Source: Salinispora vitiensis
GTDB lineage: Bacteria > Actinomycetota > Actinomycetes > Mycobacteriales > Micromonosporaceae
Reading direction: 5' to 3'
DNA: 64,000 bases
Assembly (NCBI RefSeq): GCF_000378825.1
Contig: NZ_KB900388.1
Coordinates: 2,425,818 to 2,489,817, forward strand
The position numbers and the translations under genes are program-made. The notes below the pieces were generated by a model, which ran no database searches, had not been told where the DNA came from, and saw nothing but the letters and a program-made list of their open reading frames with translations. This document shows positions 26,420-34,464 of the stretch, in pieces (within the stretch, counting starts at the first letter, position 1; every line of letters starts with the position of its first letter).

Positions 26420-28432
26420 CTACTGCTCCGGTAGGCCGTTGGCGTGGCGGACCACGGTCACCAACTCGTTGATCACCCCGGTGAGCGCGAAATCCTTCGG
26501 CGTGAAGACCCGGGCGACCCCGGCGTCCCGGAGGGTCTGCGTGTCCGCCTCCGGAATGATGCCGCCGACCACGACGGGCAGATCCCCCCGCCCGGCGGCG
26601 CGCAGCCCCGCCAGGACGGCCGGCACAGCCGCCAGGTGCGAGCCGGAGAGGACCGAGAGGCCGACCAGGTCCACGTCCTCCTCCACGGCGGCGGCCACGA
26701 TCTGCCCGGCGGTCAGCCGAATGCCTTGATAGACCACCTCGAAGCCGGCGTCCCGGGCCCGGACCGCGATCTGCTCGGCACCGTTGGAGTGCCCGTCCAG
26801 ACCGGGCTTGCCGACCAGCAGCCGCAGCCGCCCACTGCCCAGTTGCCCGGCGGTGGCGACGACCCGGGCCCGGACCGCCGCCAGCGGACCGTCCGCGCCG
26901 GAACCGACCGCCCCGGACAGGCCGGTGGGGGCCCGGTACTCCCCGAAGACCTCCCGCAGCGCGCCCGCCCACTCACCGGTGGTCACCCCGGCGCGTACGC
27001 AGTCAAGCGTGGCCGACATCAGGTTCGTGGTGGACGCGGCGTCCGCGCGGAGCCGGGCGAGCGCGGCGTCCACGGCCGCCGCGTCCCGGCTGGCCCGCCA
27101 CTGGCGTACGGCGGTCGTGGCGGCTACCTCCACCGCCGGGTCGACCTGTTCGATCGCGGCGGCGCCGGCCGCGGTCAGCGGGGAGGGCTCGGTCTCGGTG
27201 AACCGGTTGACGCCGACCACCACATCGGTGCCGGCCTCCATCCGGCGTCGCCGGTCGGCGAGCGAGGCGACCAGGGCGCTCTTCAGGTAGCCGGTCTCGA
27301 CCGCGGCGACCACGCCCCCCAGCTCCAGCACCTTCTCCAACTCGACCCGGGCTCCGGAGACGATCTCGTCAACCAGCGCCGTCATCAGGTGCGAACCGTC
27401 GAACAGGTCGGGGTACTCCAGCAGGTCCGACTCGTACGCGAGCACCTGCTGCATCCGCAGCGACCACTGCTGGTCCCACGGTCGGGGCAGGCCAAGGGCC
27501 TCGTTCCAGGCGGGGAGTTGCACCGCCCGGGCCCGGGCGTTCTGAGAGAGGGTCACGCCGAGCATCTCCAGAACGATGCGTTGGATGTTGTTCTCCGGCT
27601 GCGCCTCGGTCAGCCCCAGCGAGTTGACCTGGACGCCGTAGCGAAACCGGCGCTGCTTCGGGTTCGCCACGCCGTAGCGGTCGCGGGTGATCTCGTCCCA
27701 GAGGGCACCGAAGGCCCGCATCTTGGCGACCTCCTCGACGAAGCGCACTCCGGCGTTGACGAAGAAGCTAATCCGCTGAACCACATCTCCCATCCGCTCG
27801 GCCGGCACCTGGCCGGAGTCCCGGACGGCGTCGAGGACGGCGACCGCGGTGGCGAGCGCGAAGCCAACCTCCTGGACCGGGGTGGCGCCGGCCTCCTGAA
27901 GGTGGTACGAGCAGATGTTGACCGGATTCCACCGGGGCATCTCCCCCAGCGTGTACGCGATGAGGTCGGCGGTCAGCCGCAGGGACGCTGCCGGCGGGAA
28001 GATGTAGGTCCCACGGGACAGGTACTCCTTGATGATGTCGTTCTGGGTGGTGCCGGCGCAGCGGTCGAGCTGCGCCCCCTGTTCGGCGGCGACGGTGCGG
28101 TACAGGCCGAGCAGCCACATCGCGGGCGCGTTGATGGTCATCGAGGTGTTCATCTCGGCCAGGGGAAGGCCCTGGAAGAGAGCCCGCAGGTCACCGAGGT
28201 GCGCCACCGGCACCCCGACCCGGCCGACCTCCCCGGCGGCGAGCTCGTGATCGGGGTCGTACCCGGTCTGGGTGGGCAGGTCGAAGGCGACCGAGAGCCC
28301 GGTCTGCCCCTTCGCCAGGTTGCGGCGGAAGAGGGCGTTGGTCGCAGCGGCCGAGCTGTGCCCGGCATAGGTTCGCATCACCCACGGACGGTCCCGCTCG
28401 GGCAGCCGACCTGGGGGGGCCTTCTCGTCCAT
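26420..28432 (-). CDS. ecm: Ethylmalonyl-CoA mutase (MeaA type), B12-dependent
   Basis: Converts (2R)-ethylmalonyl-CoA to methylsuccinyl-CoA in the ethylmalonyl-CoA pathway. 670 residues: mutase barrel (about 20-500) and fused cobalamin-binding domain (about 530-665) with the base-off motif DGHSNG, then SVLSGSH and VVVGG. The start (WVMRTYAGHSSAAATN) and KGQTGLSVAFDLPTQTGYD are typical of MeaA-type mutases and differ from methylmalonyl-CoA mutase. With Ccr and the epimerase it makes up part of the pathway; methylsuccinyl-CoA dehydrogenase, mesaconyl-CoA hydratase and the malyl-CoA lyase are not in this window. ATG 28432; divergent from an ABC transporter with a long palindrome in between. Confidence 0.92.
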   Translation of the reverse strand: MDEKAPPGRLPERDRPWVMRTYAGHSSAAATNALFRRNLAKGQTGLSVAFDLPTQTGYDPDHELAAGEVGRVGVPVAHLGDLRALFQGLPLAEMNTSMTINAPAMWLLGLYRTVAAEQGAQLDRCAGTTQNDIIKEYLSRGTYIFPPAASLRLTADLIAYTLGEMPRWNPVNICSYHLQEAGATPVQEVGFALATAVAVLDAVRDSGQVPAERMGDVVQRISFFVNAGVRFVEEVAKMRAFGALWDEITRDRYGVANPKQRRFRYGVQVNSLGLTEAQPENNIQRIVLEMLGVTLSQNARARAVQLPAWNEALGLPRPWDQQWSLRMQQVLAYESDLLEYPDLFDGSHLMTALVDEIVSGARVELEKVLELGGVVAAVETGYLKSALVASLADRRRRMEAGTDVVVGVNRFTETEPSPLTAAGAAAIEQVDPAVEVAATTAVRQWRASRDAAAVDAALARLRADAASTTNLMSATLDCVRAGVTTGEWAGALREVFGEYRAPTGLSGAVGSGADGPLAAVRARVVATAGQLGSGRLRLLVGKPGLDGHSNGAEQIAVRARDAGFEVVYQGIRLTAGQIVAAAVEEDVDLVGLSVLSGSHLAAVPAVLAGLRAAGRGDLPVVVGGIIPEADTQTLRDAGVARVFTPKDFALTGVINELVTVVRHANGLPEQ

Positions 28433-28465
28433 GGCGGGAGTTTAAGTTACTGACGGGTAAATCGG

Positions 28466-28485
28466 GCTGTGGAAAATTCCACAGC
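28466..28485. promoter_or_regulatory. 20-bp palindrome in the ecm/ABC divergent promoter region
   Basis: GCTGTGGAA-AA-TTCCACAGC: perfect 9-bp arms around AA, 33 bp before the ecm start and 53 bp before the ABC ATPase start. It is unlike the CCTTARCG sites, so another regulator is implied. A TTAC-N6-GTAA dyad (28447-28460) lies beside it on the ecm side. Confidence 0.55.
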
Positions 28486-28538
28486 GGCCACCACACCCCG
28501 GCGCCCGGCCCGTTGCGCGGGGGCAGCACACTTGTTGC

Positions 28539-29387
28539 ATGGACAACGAGCTCGCGATCGTCGCGCGGGGGCTACGCAAGGCGTACGGGAAGAACGTGGC
28601 CGTGGCCGGGGTGGACCTGGAGGTCCGCCGAGGTGAGGTGTTCGCCCTCCTCGGCCCGAACGGCGCCGGCAAGACGACCACCGTGGAGATCCTGGAGGGC
28701 TACCGGCGACGTGACGCCGGCGAGGTCTCGGTGCTCGGCAGCGACCCGGCGAATCCCGCCGCGGACTGGCGCAACCGGATCGGCATCGTCCTCCAGGGCG
28801 TCGGTGAGTTCGACGAGCTCAGCGTCTCCGAACTGGTCCACCACTTCGCCGGCTTCTACGCCGACGCCGACGACCCGGAGAAGGTGATCGCCCGGGTCGG
28901 GCTGGCCGGCAAGGCCCGGGCCCGCACCCACACCCTCTCCGGCGGACAGAAGCGCCGCCTGGACGTTGCGCTCGGCATCATCGGCCGACCCGAGCTGCTC
29001 TTCCTCGACGAACCGACCACCGGCTTCGACCCGGAGGCGCGGCGCGAGTTCTGGCAGCTGATCCGGGACCTGGCGGCGGCCGGGACAACGATCGTGCTGA
29101 CCACGCACTACCTCGACGAAGCGGAGGCGCTCGCAGACCGGGTGGGGGTGATCGCCGGCGGCCGACTGATCGAGGTAGCCGCCCCCGAGCACCTGGGCAA
29201 CCGACAACAGGCCCACGCGACGGTCTCCTGGCGTACGCCCGAGGGGCGCACCGAGAGCACGGAGAGCGCGACGCCCACGGAGGTGGTGACGGAGTTGGCC
29301 GCGCGCTTCGACGGTGAGGTGCCCGGGCTCACGGTTACCCGGCCGACCCTCGAGGACATCTACCTGAAGATGATCGGACACCGATGA
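28539..29387 (+). CDS. ABC transporter ATP-binding protein (DrrA/ABC-2 type)
   Basis: 282 residues with Walker A GPNGAGKTT (about 44), signature LSGGQKRR (about 132), Walker B LLFLDEP and switch His in LTTHYLDEAEAL. A C-terminal extension of about 70 residues is typical of DrrA/CcmA-like exporters. Works with the permease that follows: the stop and the next start overlap as ATGA, so the two are translationally coupled. Cargo unknown; drug, lipid or polysaccharide export are all possible. Confidence 0.92.
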   Translation: MDNELAIVARGLRKAYGKNVAVAGVDLEVRRGEVFALLGPNGAGKTTTVEILEGYRRRDAGEVSVLGSDPANPAADWRNRIGIVLQGVGEFDELSVSELVHHFAGFYADADDPEKVIARVGLAGKARARTHTLSGGQKRRLDVALGIIGRPELLFLDEPTTGFDPEARREFWQLIRDLAAAGTTIVLTTHYLDEAEALADRVGVIAGGRLIEVAAPEHLGNRQQAHATVSWRTPEGRTESTESATPTEVVTELAARFDGEVPGLTVTRPTLEDIYLKMIGHR

Positions 29388-30226
29388 CCACGACGTTGAA
29401 GCCCGCCACCGCCGCCCGAGCAGCCGGCCACCAGCCCGGCCCACTCGCCCTCGCGCTGCGGCAGGGCCGGCTGGAGCTCACCCAGTTCCTGCGCAGTCGG
29501 GAGTCCGTCGTGTTCACGATGGGGTTCCCGATCGTCATGATCCTGATCTTCGCCGCGGTCTTCGACGGCGAGATCGCGCCCGGAGTGAGCTTTCCCCAGT
29601 ACTTCATCACGGGCATGATCGCCGCCGGTCTGATGACGGTGAGCTTCCAGAACCTCGGCATCTGGATTCCGATCGAACGAGACCGCGGGGTACTCAAGCG
29701 CTACCGCGGCACCCCGATGCCGAAGTGGGTGTACTTCGCCGGCAAGGTGATCATGGTCGTGGTGGTCGGCGTCGTCGAGACCGCGCTGCTGCTCGCCGTC
29801 TCGGTGGCCGCGTTCGACCTACAGCTGCCCGGCACCGCCACGAAGTGGCTGACCTTCGGCTGGGTCTCCGTCCTCGGCATCACCGCCTGCACGCTCTGCG
29901 GCATCGCGATCTCCTCGCTGGCGCGGACGGCCCGCAGCGGCTCGGCGGTGGTCACCCCGGTCGCCCTCATCCTCCAGTTCACCTCCGGGGTGTTCTTCGT
30001 CTTCACCGAGTTGCCGAGCTGGATGCAGCAGGTGGCCGCGCTCTTCCCGCTCAAGTGGATGTGTCAGGGGCTCCGCTCGGTCTTCCTGCCCGACACCTTC
30101 GCCGGGCAGGAGCCGGGTGGCTCGTACGAGCTGGGTCGGGTCGCCCTGGTGCTGGCCGCCTGGTGCGTGATCGGGCTGCTGCTCTGCCTCGGCACCTTCC
30201 GCTGGACCACCCGCCGCGACGGCTGA
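29384..30226 (+). CDS. ABC-2 type permease
   Basis: 280 residues with six hydrophobic helices (about 44-62, 74-92, 122-147, 156-180, 187-205 and 252-270), the ABC-2 fold. ATG overlaps the ATPase stop by 4 bp. Together the two proteins form an inner-membrane exporter. A strong hairpin follows, shared with the convergent dehydrogenase gene. Confidence 0.9.
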   Translation: MTTTLKPATAARAAGHQPGPLALALRQGRLELTQFLRSRESVVFTMGFPIVMILIFAAVFDGEIAPGVSFPQYFITGMIAAGLMTVSFQNLGIWIPIERDRGVLKRYRGTPMPKWVYFAGKVIMVVVVGVVETALLLAVSVAAFDLQLPGTATKWLTFGWVSVLGITACTLCGIAISSLARTARSGSAVVTPVALILQFTSGVFFVFTELPSWMQQVAALFPLKWMCQGLRSVFLPDTFAGQEPGGSYELGRVALVLAAWCVIGLLLCLGTFRWTTRRDG

Positions 30227-30254
30227 GGGCGAGCCCGGATCAGCCGACGACAGT

Positions 30255-30293
30255 GGCGGGCTCCTTCGGACCGCGGTCTCGAAGGGGCCCGCC
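30255..30293. terminator. Bidirectional terminator
   Basis: 14-bp inverted repeat with a single G-U pair (30255-30268 with 30280-30293), 11-nt loop, between the convergent permease and 3-hydroxybutyryl-CoA dehydrogenase genes. Confidence 0.75.
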
Positions 30294-30310
30294 CAGCCGG
30301 TCGGCCCCGG

Positions 30311-31162
30311 CTAGCCGTACGAGTAGAAGCCCTGGCCGGTCTTGCGGCCCAGGTCACCGGCGGTGGCCATCCGCTGGAGCAGCTCCGGGGGGAAGAACTT
30401 CTCGTCCGCAGTGTCGGTGTAGATGTTGCGGGTGGCGTTGAGCAGCACATCCACCCCGGTCAGGTCCACCGTCGCCAGCGGGCCCATGGCGTGGCCGAAG
30501 CCCAGCTTGCAGGCATTGTCCAGATCCTCGGCGGAGATCACGCCGGCTTCGACCAGGCTGACCGCCTCCATCGCCAACGCGCAGATCAGCCGGGTGGTCA
30601 CGAAGCCGGCGGTGTCCCGGTTGACGACCACGACCGTCTTGCCGATCTCCTCGGCGAACGCCTTCGCCGTGTCGATGGTGGCGTCGCTGGTCTTGTAGCC
30701 ACGAACCAACTCGCACAGCTTCATCATCGGTACCGGCGAGAAGAAGTGGGTGCCGACCACCGACTCGGGGCGGTCGGTGGCGGTGGCGATCTGGGTGACC
30801 GGGATCGCCGAGGTGTTGGTGGCCAGCACCGCATCCGCCTTGCAGATCTTGTCCAACGCGCGGAAGACCTCGTGCTTGAGCTCGAGCTTCTCAAAGACCG
30901 CCTCGACGACGATGTCCGCGTCGGCGGCCGCCGCCAGGTCCGTGGTGGGGGTGATCCGGCCGAGTGCCGCCTCGGCGTCGGCCGACGAGATCTTTCCCTT
31001 CTCGGCGAACTTCTCCAGCGACCGCTGGATGCCCGCCAGGCCCCGCTTCGTGGCCGTGTCATCCAGATCCCGCAGCGTCACCTGCCAGCCCGCCTGCGCC
31101 GCGACCTGGGCGATTCCCGAGCCCATCAGCCCAGCACCGACAACTGCGAGTCGACCCGCCAT
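30311..31162 (-). CDS. 3-hydroxybutyryl-CoA dehydrogenase
   Basis: 283 residues, single module: NAD motif GAGLMGSGI at about 9-17, active-site segment THFFSPVPMMKL (about 137), then the helical domain ending GRKTGQGFYSYG. Reduces acetoacetyl-CoA to 3-hydroxybutyryl-CoA, feeding crotonyl-CoA to Ccr. ATG 31162 has GGGAG about 8 nt upstream. Site D of the shared operator lies 51 bp before the start, next to a TAGGGT -10-like hexamer. Differs from the fused enzyme at 22.3 kb and may have a different chain-length range. Confidence 0.93.
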   Translation of the reverse strand: MAGRLAVVGAGLMGSGIAQVAAQAGWQVTLRDLDDTATKRGLAGIQRSLEKFAEKGKISSADAEAALGRITPTTDLAAAADADIVVEAVFEKLELKHEVFRALDKICKADAVLATNTSAIPVTQIATATDRPESVVGTHFFSPVPMMKLCELVRGYKTSDATIDTAKAFAEEIGKTVVVVNRDTAGFVTTRLICALAMEAVSLVEAGVISAEDLDNACKLGFGHAMGPLATVDLTGVDVLLNATRNIYTDTADEKFFPPELLQRMATAGDLGRKTGQGFYSYG

Positions 31163-31198
31163 CTGCTTACTCCCTCACTGCGATTGGTGTCTGCCTGC

Positions 31199-31231
31199 AC
31201 CCTAACCGGCAGACCTGAACGCAGCTTAAGG
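31199..31231 (-). promoter_or_regulatory. 18-bp inverted-repeat operator (site D) with candidate -10
   Basis: Plus-strand 18-mer CCTGAACGCAGCTTAAGG at 31214-31231; its first nine bases equal those of site A. The minus strand then reads TAGGGT (31204-31199), a plausible -10. The arrangement operator, then about one spacer length, then TAnnnT is the same as at site A. Confidence 0.6.
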
Positions 31232-31278
31232 GCAGGGCGGCGGTCGGCTGAGCGCCCGCCAAGCCCACCGTGGCACCC

Positions 31279-32676
31279 TCACCGTCCGAGCGCGATGCCC
31301 CCGTCGGCAGTGCCACCCCGCTCCACCTCGACGCCGAGGGCCCGCAGGTCCGCCACAAAGTCCGGGTAGCCCCGGTCCACATGGTGCACCCGGGAGACCT
31401 CGGTGACCCCGTCGGTGCAGAGCCCGGCGATCAGCAGGCCCGCTCCGGCCCGGATGTCGGTGGCTCGGACCAGCGCCCCGGAGAGCTGCTGTCGCCCCCG
31501 GACCACGGCATGGTGGCCGTCGGTCTGAATGTCCGCGCCGAGTCGCATCATCTCGTTGGCAAACATGAACCGACCGTCAAAGATGTTTTCGGTGATCAGG
31601 GAGGCGCCGTCGCTGACCGCCGCCAGCCCGATCGCCATGGGTAGCAGGTCGGTGGCGAACCCGGGGTAGGGCAGGGTGACCACATCCACCGCACGGGGGC
31701 GGTCCTCCATCCGGACCCGGAAGGCGTCCCGCCGGGTCTCCACCATCGCACCGGCGGAGACCAGCTTGTCCAGGGCGATGTCGAGGAAGGCCGGGGAGGC
31801 GCCGGTCACCGTCACGTCACCCCGGGTCATCGCCGCGCCGAACGCCCACGTACCCGCGACGATCCGGTCCCCCACGGTGGCGTGCCGCACCGGATGCAGC
31901 CCCGGCACGCCGACGACGGTCAACGTCGAGGTGCCGGCACCGTCGATGAGCGCACCCATCTGTTGGAGCATGGTGCAGATGTCCACAATCTCGGGTTCCC
32001 GGGCGGCGTTGTCGATGACCGTGGTGCCCTGGGCGAGCACCGCGGCCATCACCAGGTTCTCGGTAGCGCCAACACTGGGGAAGTCCAACACGATCTCGGC
32101 ACCGCGCAGCCCGCGTGGAGCCGTGGCGACCACGCAGCCGCGGTCCCCGGAGATCTCGGCGCCCATTCGGGTGAGCCCGGAGATGTGCATGTCCAGCCCG
32201 CGCGAGCCGATCGCGTCGCCCCCCGGTTGGGCCACCCGGACAGCTCCCCGGCGCGCCAACAGCGGACCGAGGACGCAGATCGACGCGCGCAGCTGACGAA
32301 CCAGATCGCAGTCCGCGTCGATGTCGGGGCGCTCCGGCACGTCAATGATCACCGACCGGGAGCGGGGAACCCCGCCGTACGCCACCATCGGGTCCACCGG
32401 ATCGTCCTCGTCGAACCGAACCCCGCAGCCGAGCCGACGCAGCACCTGCCCCATGATCGCGATATCGGTGATCCGTGGGACGTTGGTGATGACACTCCGG
32501 CCCGGAGCCAGCAGCGCAGCCGCCATGAGCTTCAGGGCAGAGTTCTTGGCTCCCACCACGTGCACGGTGCCGGCCATCGGGATGCCACCACGCACCCGAA
32601 TGACATCGTCAACCGGCGCACCACCGGCATCACCCGGGTCGGTCAGCCAGGGGGGATCCGGCCGGTCCGGGATCAT
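31279..32676 (-). CDS. murA: UDP-N-acetylglucosamine 1-carboxyvinyltransferase
   Basis: First committed step of peptidoglycan synthesis. 465 residues from ATG 32676; ATG 32706 is also in frame but would overlap the start codon of the divergent pduO gene. Conserved parts: [14 protein letters not shown] near the N-terminus and the active-site loop, here [14 protein letters not shown]. The position that is Cys115 in E. coli is Asp154 here, the change that makes mycobacterial and chlamydial MurA insensitive to fosfomycin. murA next to pduO and the atp genes is also the mycobacterial arrangement. Confidence 0.93.
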   Translation of the reverse strand: MIPDRPDPPWLTDPGDAGGAPVDDVIRVRGGIPMAGTVHVVGAKNSALKLMAAALLAPGRSVITNVPRITDIAIMGQVLRRLGCGVRFDEDDPVDPMVAYGGVPRSRSVIIDVPERPDIDADCDLVRQLRASICVLGPLLARRGAVRVAQPGGDAIGSRGLDMHISGLTRMGAEISGDRGCVVATAPRGLRGAEIVLDFPSVGATENLVMAAVLAQGTTVIDNAAREPEIVDICTMLQQMGALIDGAGTSTLTVVGVPGLHPVRHATVGDRIVAGTWAFGAAMTRGDVTVTGASPAFLDIALDKLVSAGAMVETRRDAFRVRMEDRPRAVDVVTLPYPGFATDLLPMAIGLAAVSDGASLITENIFDGRFMFANEMMRLGADIQTDGHHAVVRGRQQLSGALVRATDIRAGAGLLIAGLCTDGVTEVSRVHHVDRGYPDFVADLRALGVEVERGGTADGGIALGR

Positions 32677-32704
32677 CAGATCCGGTGTCCGTAGGCTGTG
32701 CGTC

Positions 32705-33277
32705 ATGGCCGTCCACCTCACGCGCATCTACACCAAGGCCGGCGACGCCGGCACGACCAGGTTGAGCAACAACGAGCAGGTTCCGAAGACCGACCCCCGG
32801 ATCGCCGCGTACGCGGACGTAGACGAGTGCAACGCGGCGATCGGCGTGGCGCTCGCCCTCGGGCAGCTCAACGAAGAGCTGAGCACGATCCTTGGAGCTA
32901 TCCAGAACGACTTGTTCGACGTGGGGGCCGACCTGGCGACGCCGGTCGAGCCGAACCCGAAGTACCCCCCGCTGCGGGTCAGCGAGGCGTACGTCGAGCG
33001 CCTTGAGGCCTGGTGCGACGAATACAACGCACGCCTGAGCAAGCTCGACTCCTTCACCCTCCCCGGCGGCACCGCTGGCGCGGCGCTACTGCATGTTGCG
33101 CGGACGGTGTCCCGGCGCGCCGAGCGTGCGGCTTGGGCCCTGATCACCCAGGACCCCGACCGAACCAGCACGCTCCCGGCAAAGTATCTCAACCGGCTCT
33201 CCGATCTACTCTTTATCCTGTCAAGGACGGCAAATCCGGCCGGAGATGTGCTATGGGTACCCGGCGGCAAACACTGA
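32705..33277 (+). CDS. pduO: Cob(I)alamin adenosyltransferase, PduO type
   Basis: Makes adenosylcobalamin, the cofactor of the mutases encoded at 8.6 and 26.4 kb. 190 residues: N-terminal ATP site [15 protein letters not shown] (about 8-22), [23 protein letters not shown] (about 117-139, with the conserved Arg and Glu) and a C-terminal LNRLSDLLF motif. ATG 32705 gives the family-typical start [13 protein letters not shown]. Divergent from murA with almost touching start codons, so at least one of the mRNAs may be leaderless. Confidence 0.93.
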   Translation: MAVHLTRIYTKAGDAGTTRLSNNEQVPKTDPRIAAYADVDECNAAIGVALALGQLNEELSTILGAIQNDLFDVGADLATPVEPNPKYPPLRVSEAYVERLEAWCDEYNARLSKLDSFTLPGGTAGAALLHVARTVSRRAERAAWALITQDPDRTSTLPAKYLNRLSDLLFILSRTANPAGDVLWVPGGKH

Positions 33278-33597
33278 CCGAACTGTCCGACGCGCCGGTG
33301 TGGGAGCCGGCGCGCCGCACCGAGGTCTGCATACCCGACCTGCCGGATACCATCCGCGCCCAAGGGCAGCAGCTCGACGGGGAAAACAACAGGATTGTCC
33401 CGGCCGGGGCTTCCGGTGCCGTTCGGCCGGGGCTTCCCGCGGTGCCACCCCGCCGGGGCTTCCGGTGCCGTTCGGCCGGGGCTTCCCGGTGCCAAAAACG
33501 GGGTTCGCGGTGCCGCTCCGCCGGGGCCCGCTCGGTCGATGAGCTCCGCACCCGCGCTGTGTCCCGGCAGGCTCCGTACCCGCCCGCGACGGGGGCG
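33278..33597. other. Gene-free stretch with imperfect GC-rich repeats
   Basis: 320 bp between pduO and the convergent DUF2550 gene. About 33402-33535 carries four imperfect copies of a unit around GCCGGGGCTTCCGGTGCC. Several reading frames are open here, but all translate to Arg/Gly/Pro-rich, family-less sequence and I do not call a gene. Confidence 0.55.
33402..33535. repeat. Degenerate direct repeats after pduO
   Basis: Copies begin near 33402, 33425, 33451 and 33474, with spacing alternating between 23 and 26 bp; a degraded fifth copy may end the array near 33535. Confidence 0.7.
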
Positions 33598-34053
33598 CTA
33601 GGCCGCCGGCCAGTCCTGGGCGGTTAGATTCGGCGAGGCCACCCCCGGAGGAGCGGCCTCAAGCCAGGAGAGAAACCCGGTGACGGTCGAGCGCGCCATA
33701 GCGATCTCGACCGGGGCGCGCCGGCTGGTGCAGCGGAGAATGATCCAATCGGCGGGCATCGAGAACCGCTCCTGCCCTTCCGGCAGCCGACGGCGTTCCA
33801 CCGCGAGGCCCTTCCGGGAGAGCGTCCGCCGGGGGCGGAGGGCGAGACTGAACATCCGGTAGAGGCGAAGCTCGTCCCCCACAAAACGGCCGAAGCCGGG
33901 GGCCCAACCCCGGCCATCGAGCATCGCGGAGGTCCGGACGCTGAGCCGGATAATCCCCCCGCTGCGGGTGACCAACGCCCGCCGGACGAAGAGGATCAGG
34001 AGCGCGCCGACGACAACGGCGATGCCGATCCCGACCCCTTCGACGATCTCCAT
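33598..34053 (-). CDS. DUF2550 membrane protein
   Basis: 151 residues: one N-terminal transmembrane helix (about 5-25) and a cytoplasmic domain with the family segments APGFGRFVGDELRLYR and ADWIILRC. It follows atpC by 13 bp, as in mycobacteria (Rv1312). Function unknown. Confidence 0.87.
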   Translation of the reverse strand: MEIVEGVGIGIAVVVGALLILFVRRALVTRSGGIIRLSVRTSAMLDGRGWAPGFGRFVGDELRLYRMFSLALRPRRTLSRKGLAVERRRLPEGQERFSMPADWIILRCTSRRAPVEIAMARSTVTGFLSWLEAAPPGVASPNLTAQDWPAA

Positions 34054-34066
34054 CGCCGGGTGGCGC

Positions 34067-34351
34067 TCAGCTACCCTGCGCGGCCCGGACCGGGCTGGCG
34101 CTCTCGGCCAGGACGGTGACGCCCTTGTCGCTCACGGAGAGGAAACCGCCAGCCACCTCGTAGGAGAGCTGGTCACCTCCGGGGACCTTGATCCGAACCT
34201 GGCCGGACTCCGCGAGCTGGCCGAGCAGGGGAGCATGCCCCGGCATCACACCAAGCTCACCCTCGGTCGTCCGGGCCATGACCATCTCGGCCTCGCCGGA
34301 CCATACCGTCTCGTCGACGGCTACGAGCTCGACGTGAAGCTGCTGTGCCAC
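34067..34351 (-). CDS. atpC: ATP synthase epsilon subunit
   Basis: 94 residues, the short actinobacterial form: beta-sandwich domain with GELGVMPGHAPLL, and no long C-terminal helical pair. GTG 34351 has AAGGAG 6 nt upstream. Unusually, it is not next to atpD: an LCP-family gene and a strong terminator lie between them, so epsilon may be transcribed apart from the rest of the F1 genes. Confidence 0.95.
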   Translation of the reverse strand: MAQQLHVELVAVDETVWSGEAEMVMARTTEGELGVMPGHAPLLGQLAESGQVRIKVPGGDQLSYEVAGGFLSVSDKGVTVLAESASPVRAAQGS

Positions 34352-34464
34352 GCTGTCTCCTTGCTGCGGCGGCGGGTTGCCGAAATTCTAGTCTCGCCAT
34401 CGGGGTGCCGGTAACGCGGGTGGCGAGACGTACGCCACTCGGGTTCGGATTTGGCCCGATGCGG

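Noticed and set aside
26444..28453. Long open frame antisense to ethylmalonyl-CoA mutase
   Set aside because: Same codon-position artefact; no family-like sequence on the plus strand. Similar shadows over the double dehydrogenase (22273-24090) and the Scy-like gene (17459-19072, minus) were rejected too.
28447..28460. TTAC-N6-GTAA near ecm as a fifth copy of the shared operator
   Set aside because: It lacks the AACG/CGTT core of sites A-D; kept only as part of the separate palindrome observation.
8475..28538. Cobalamin riboswitch before the B12-dependent mutase genes
   Set aside because: Upstream gaps of icmA (64 bp) and ecm (106 bp) are too short and show no B12-box-like sequence.
33013..33627. 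Open frame continuing past pduO
   Set aside because: Overlaps pduO and runs through the repeat region; composition is Arg/Gly/Pro without any recognisable domain or ribosome-binding site.
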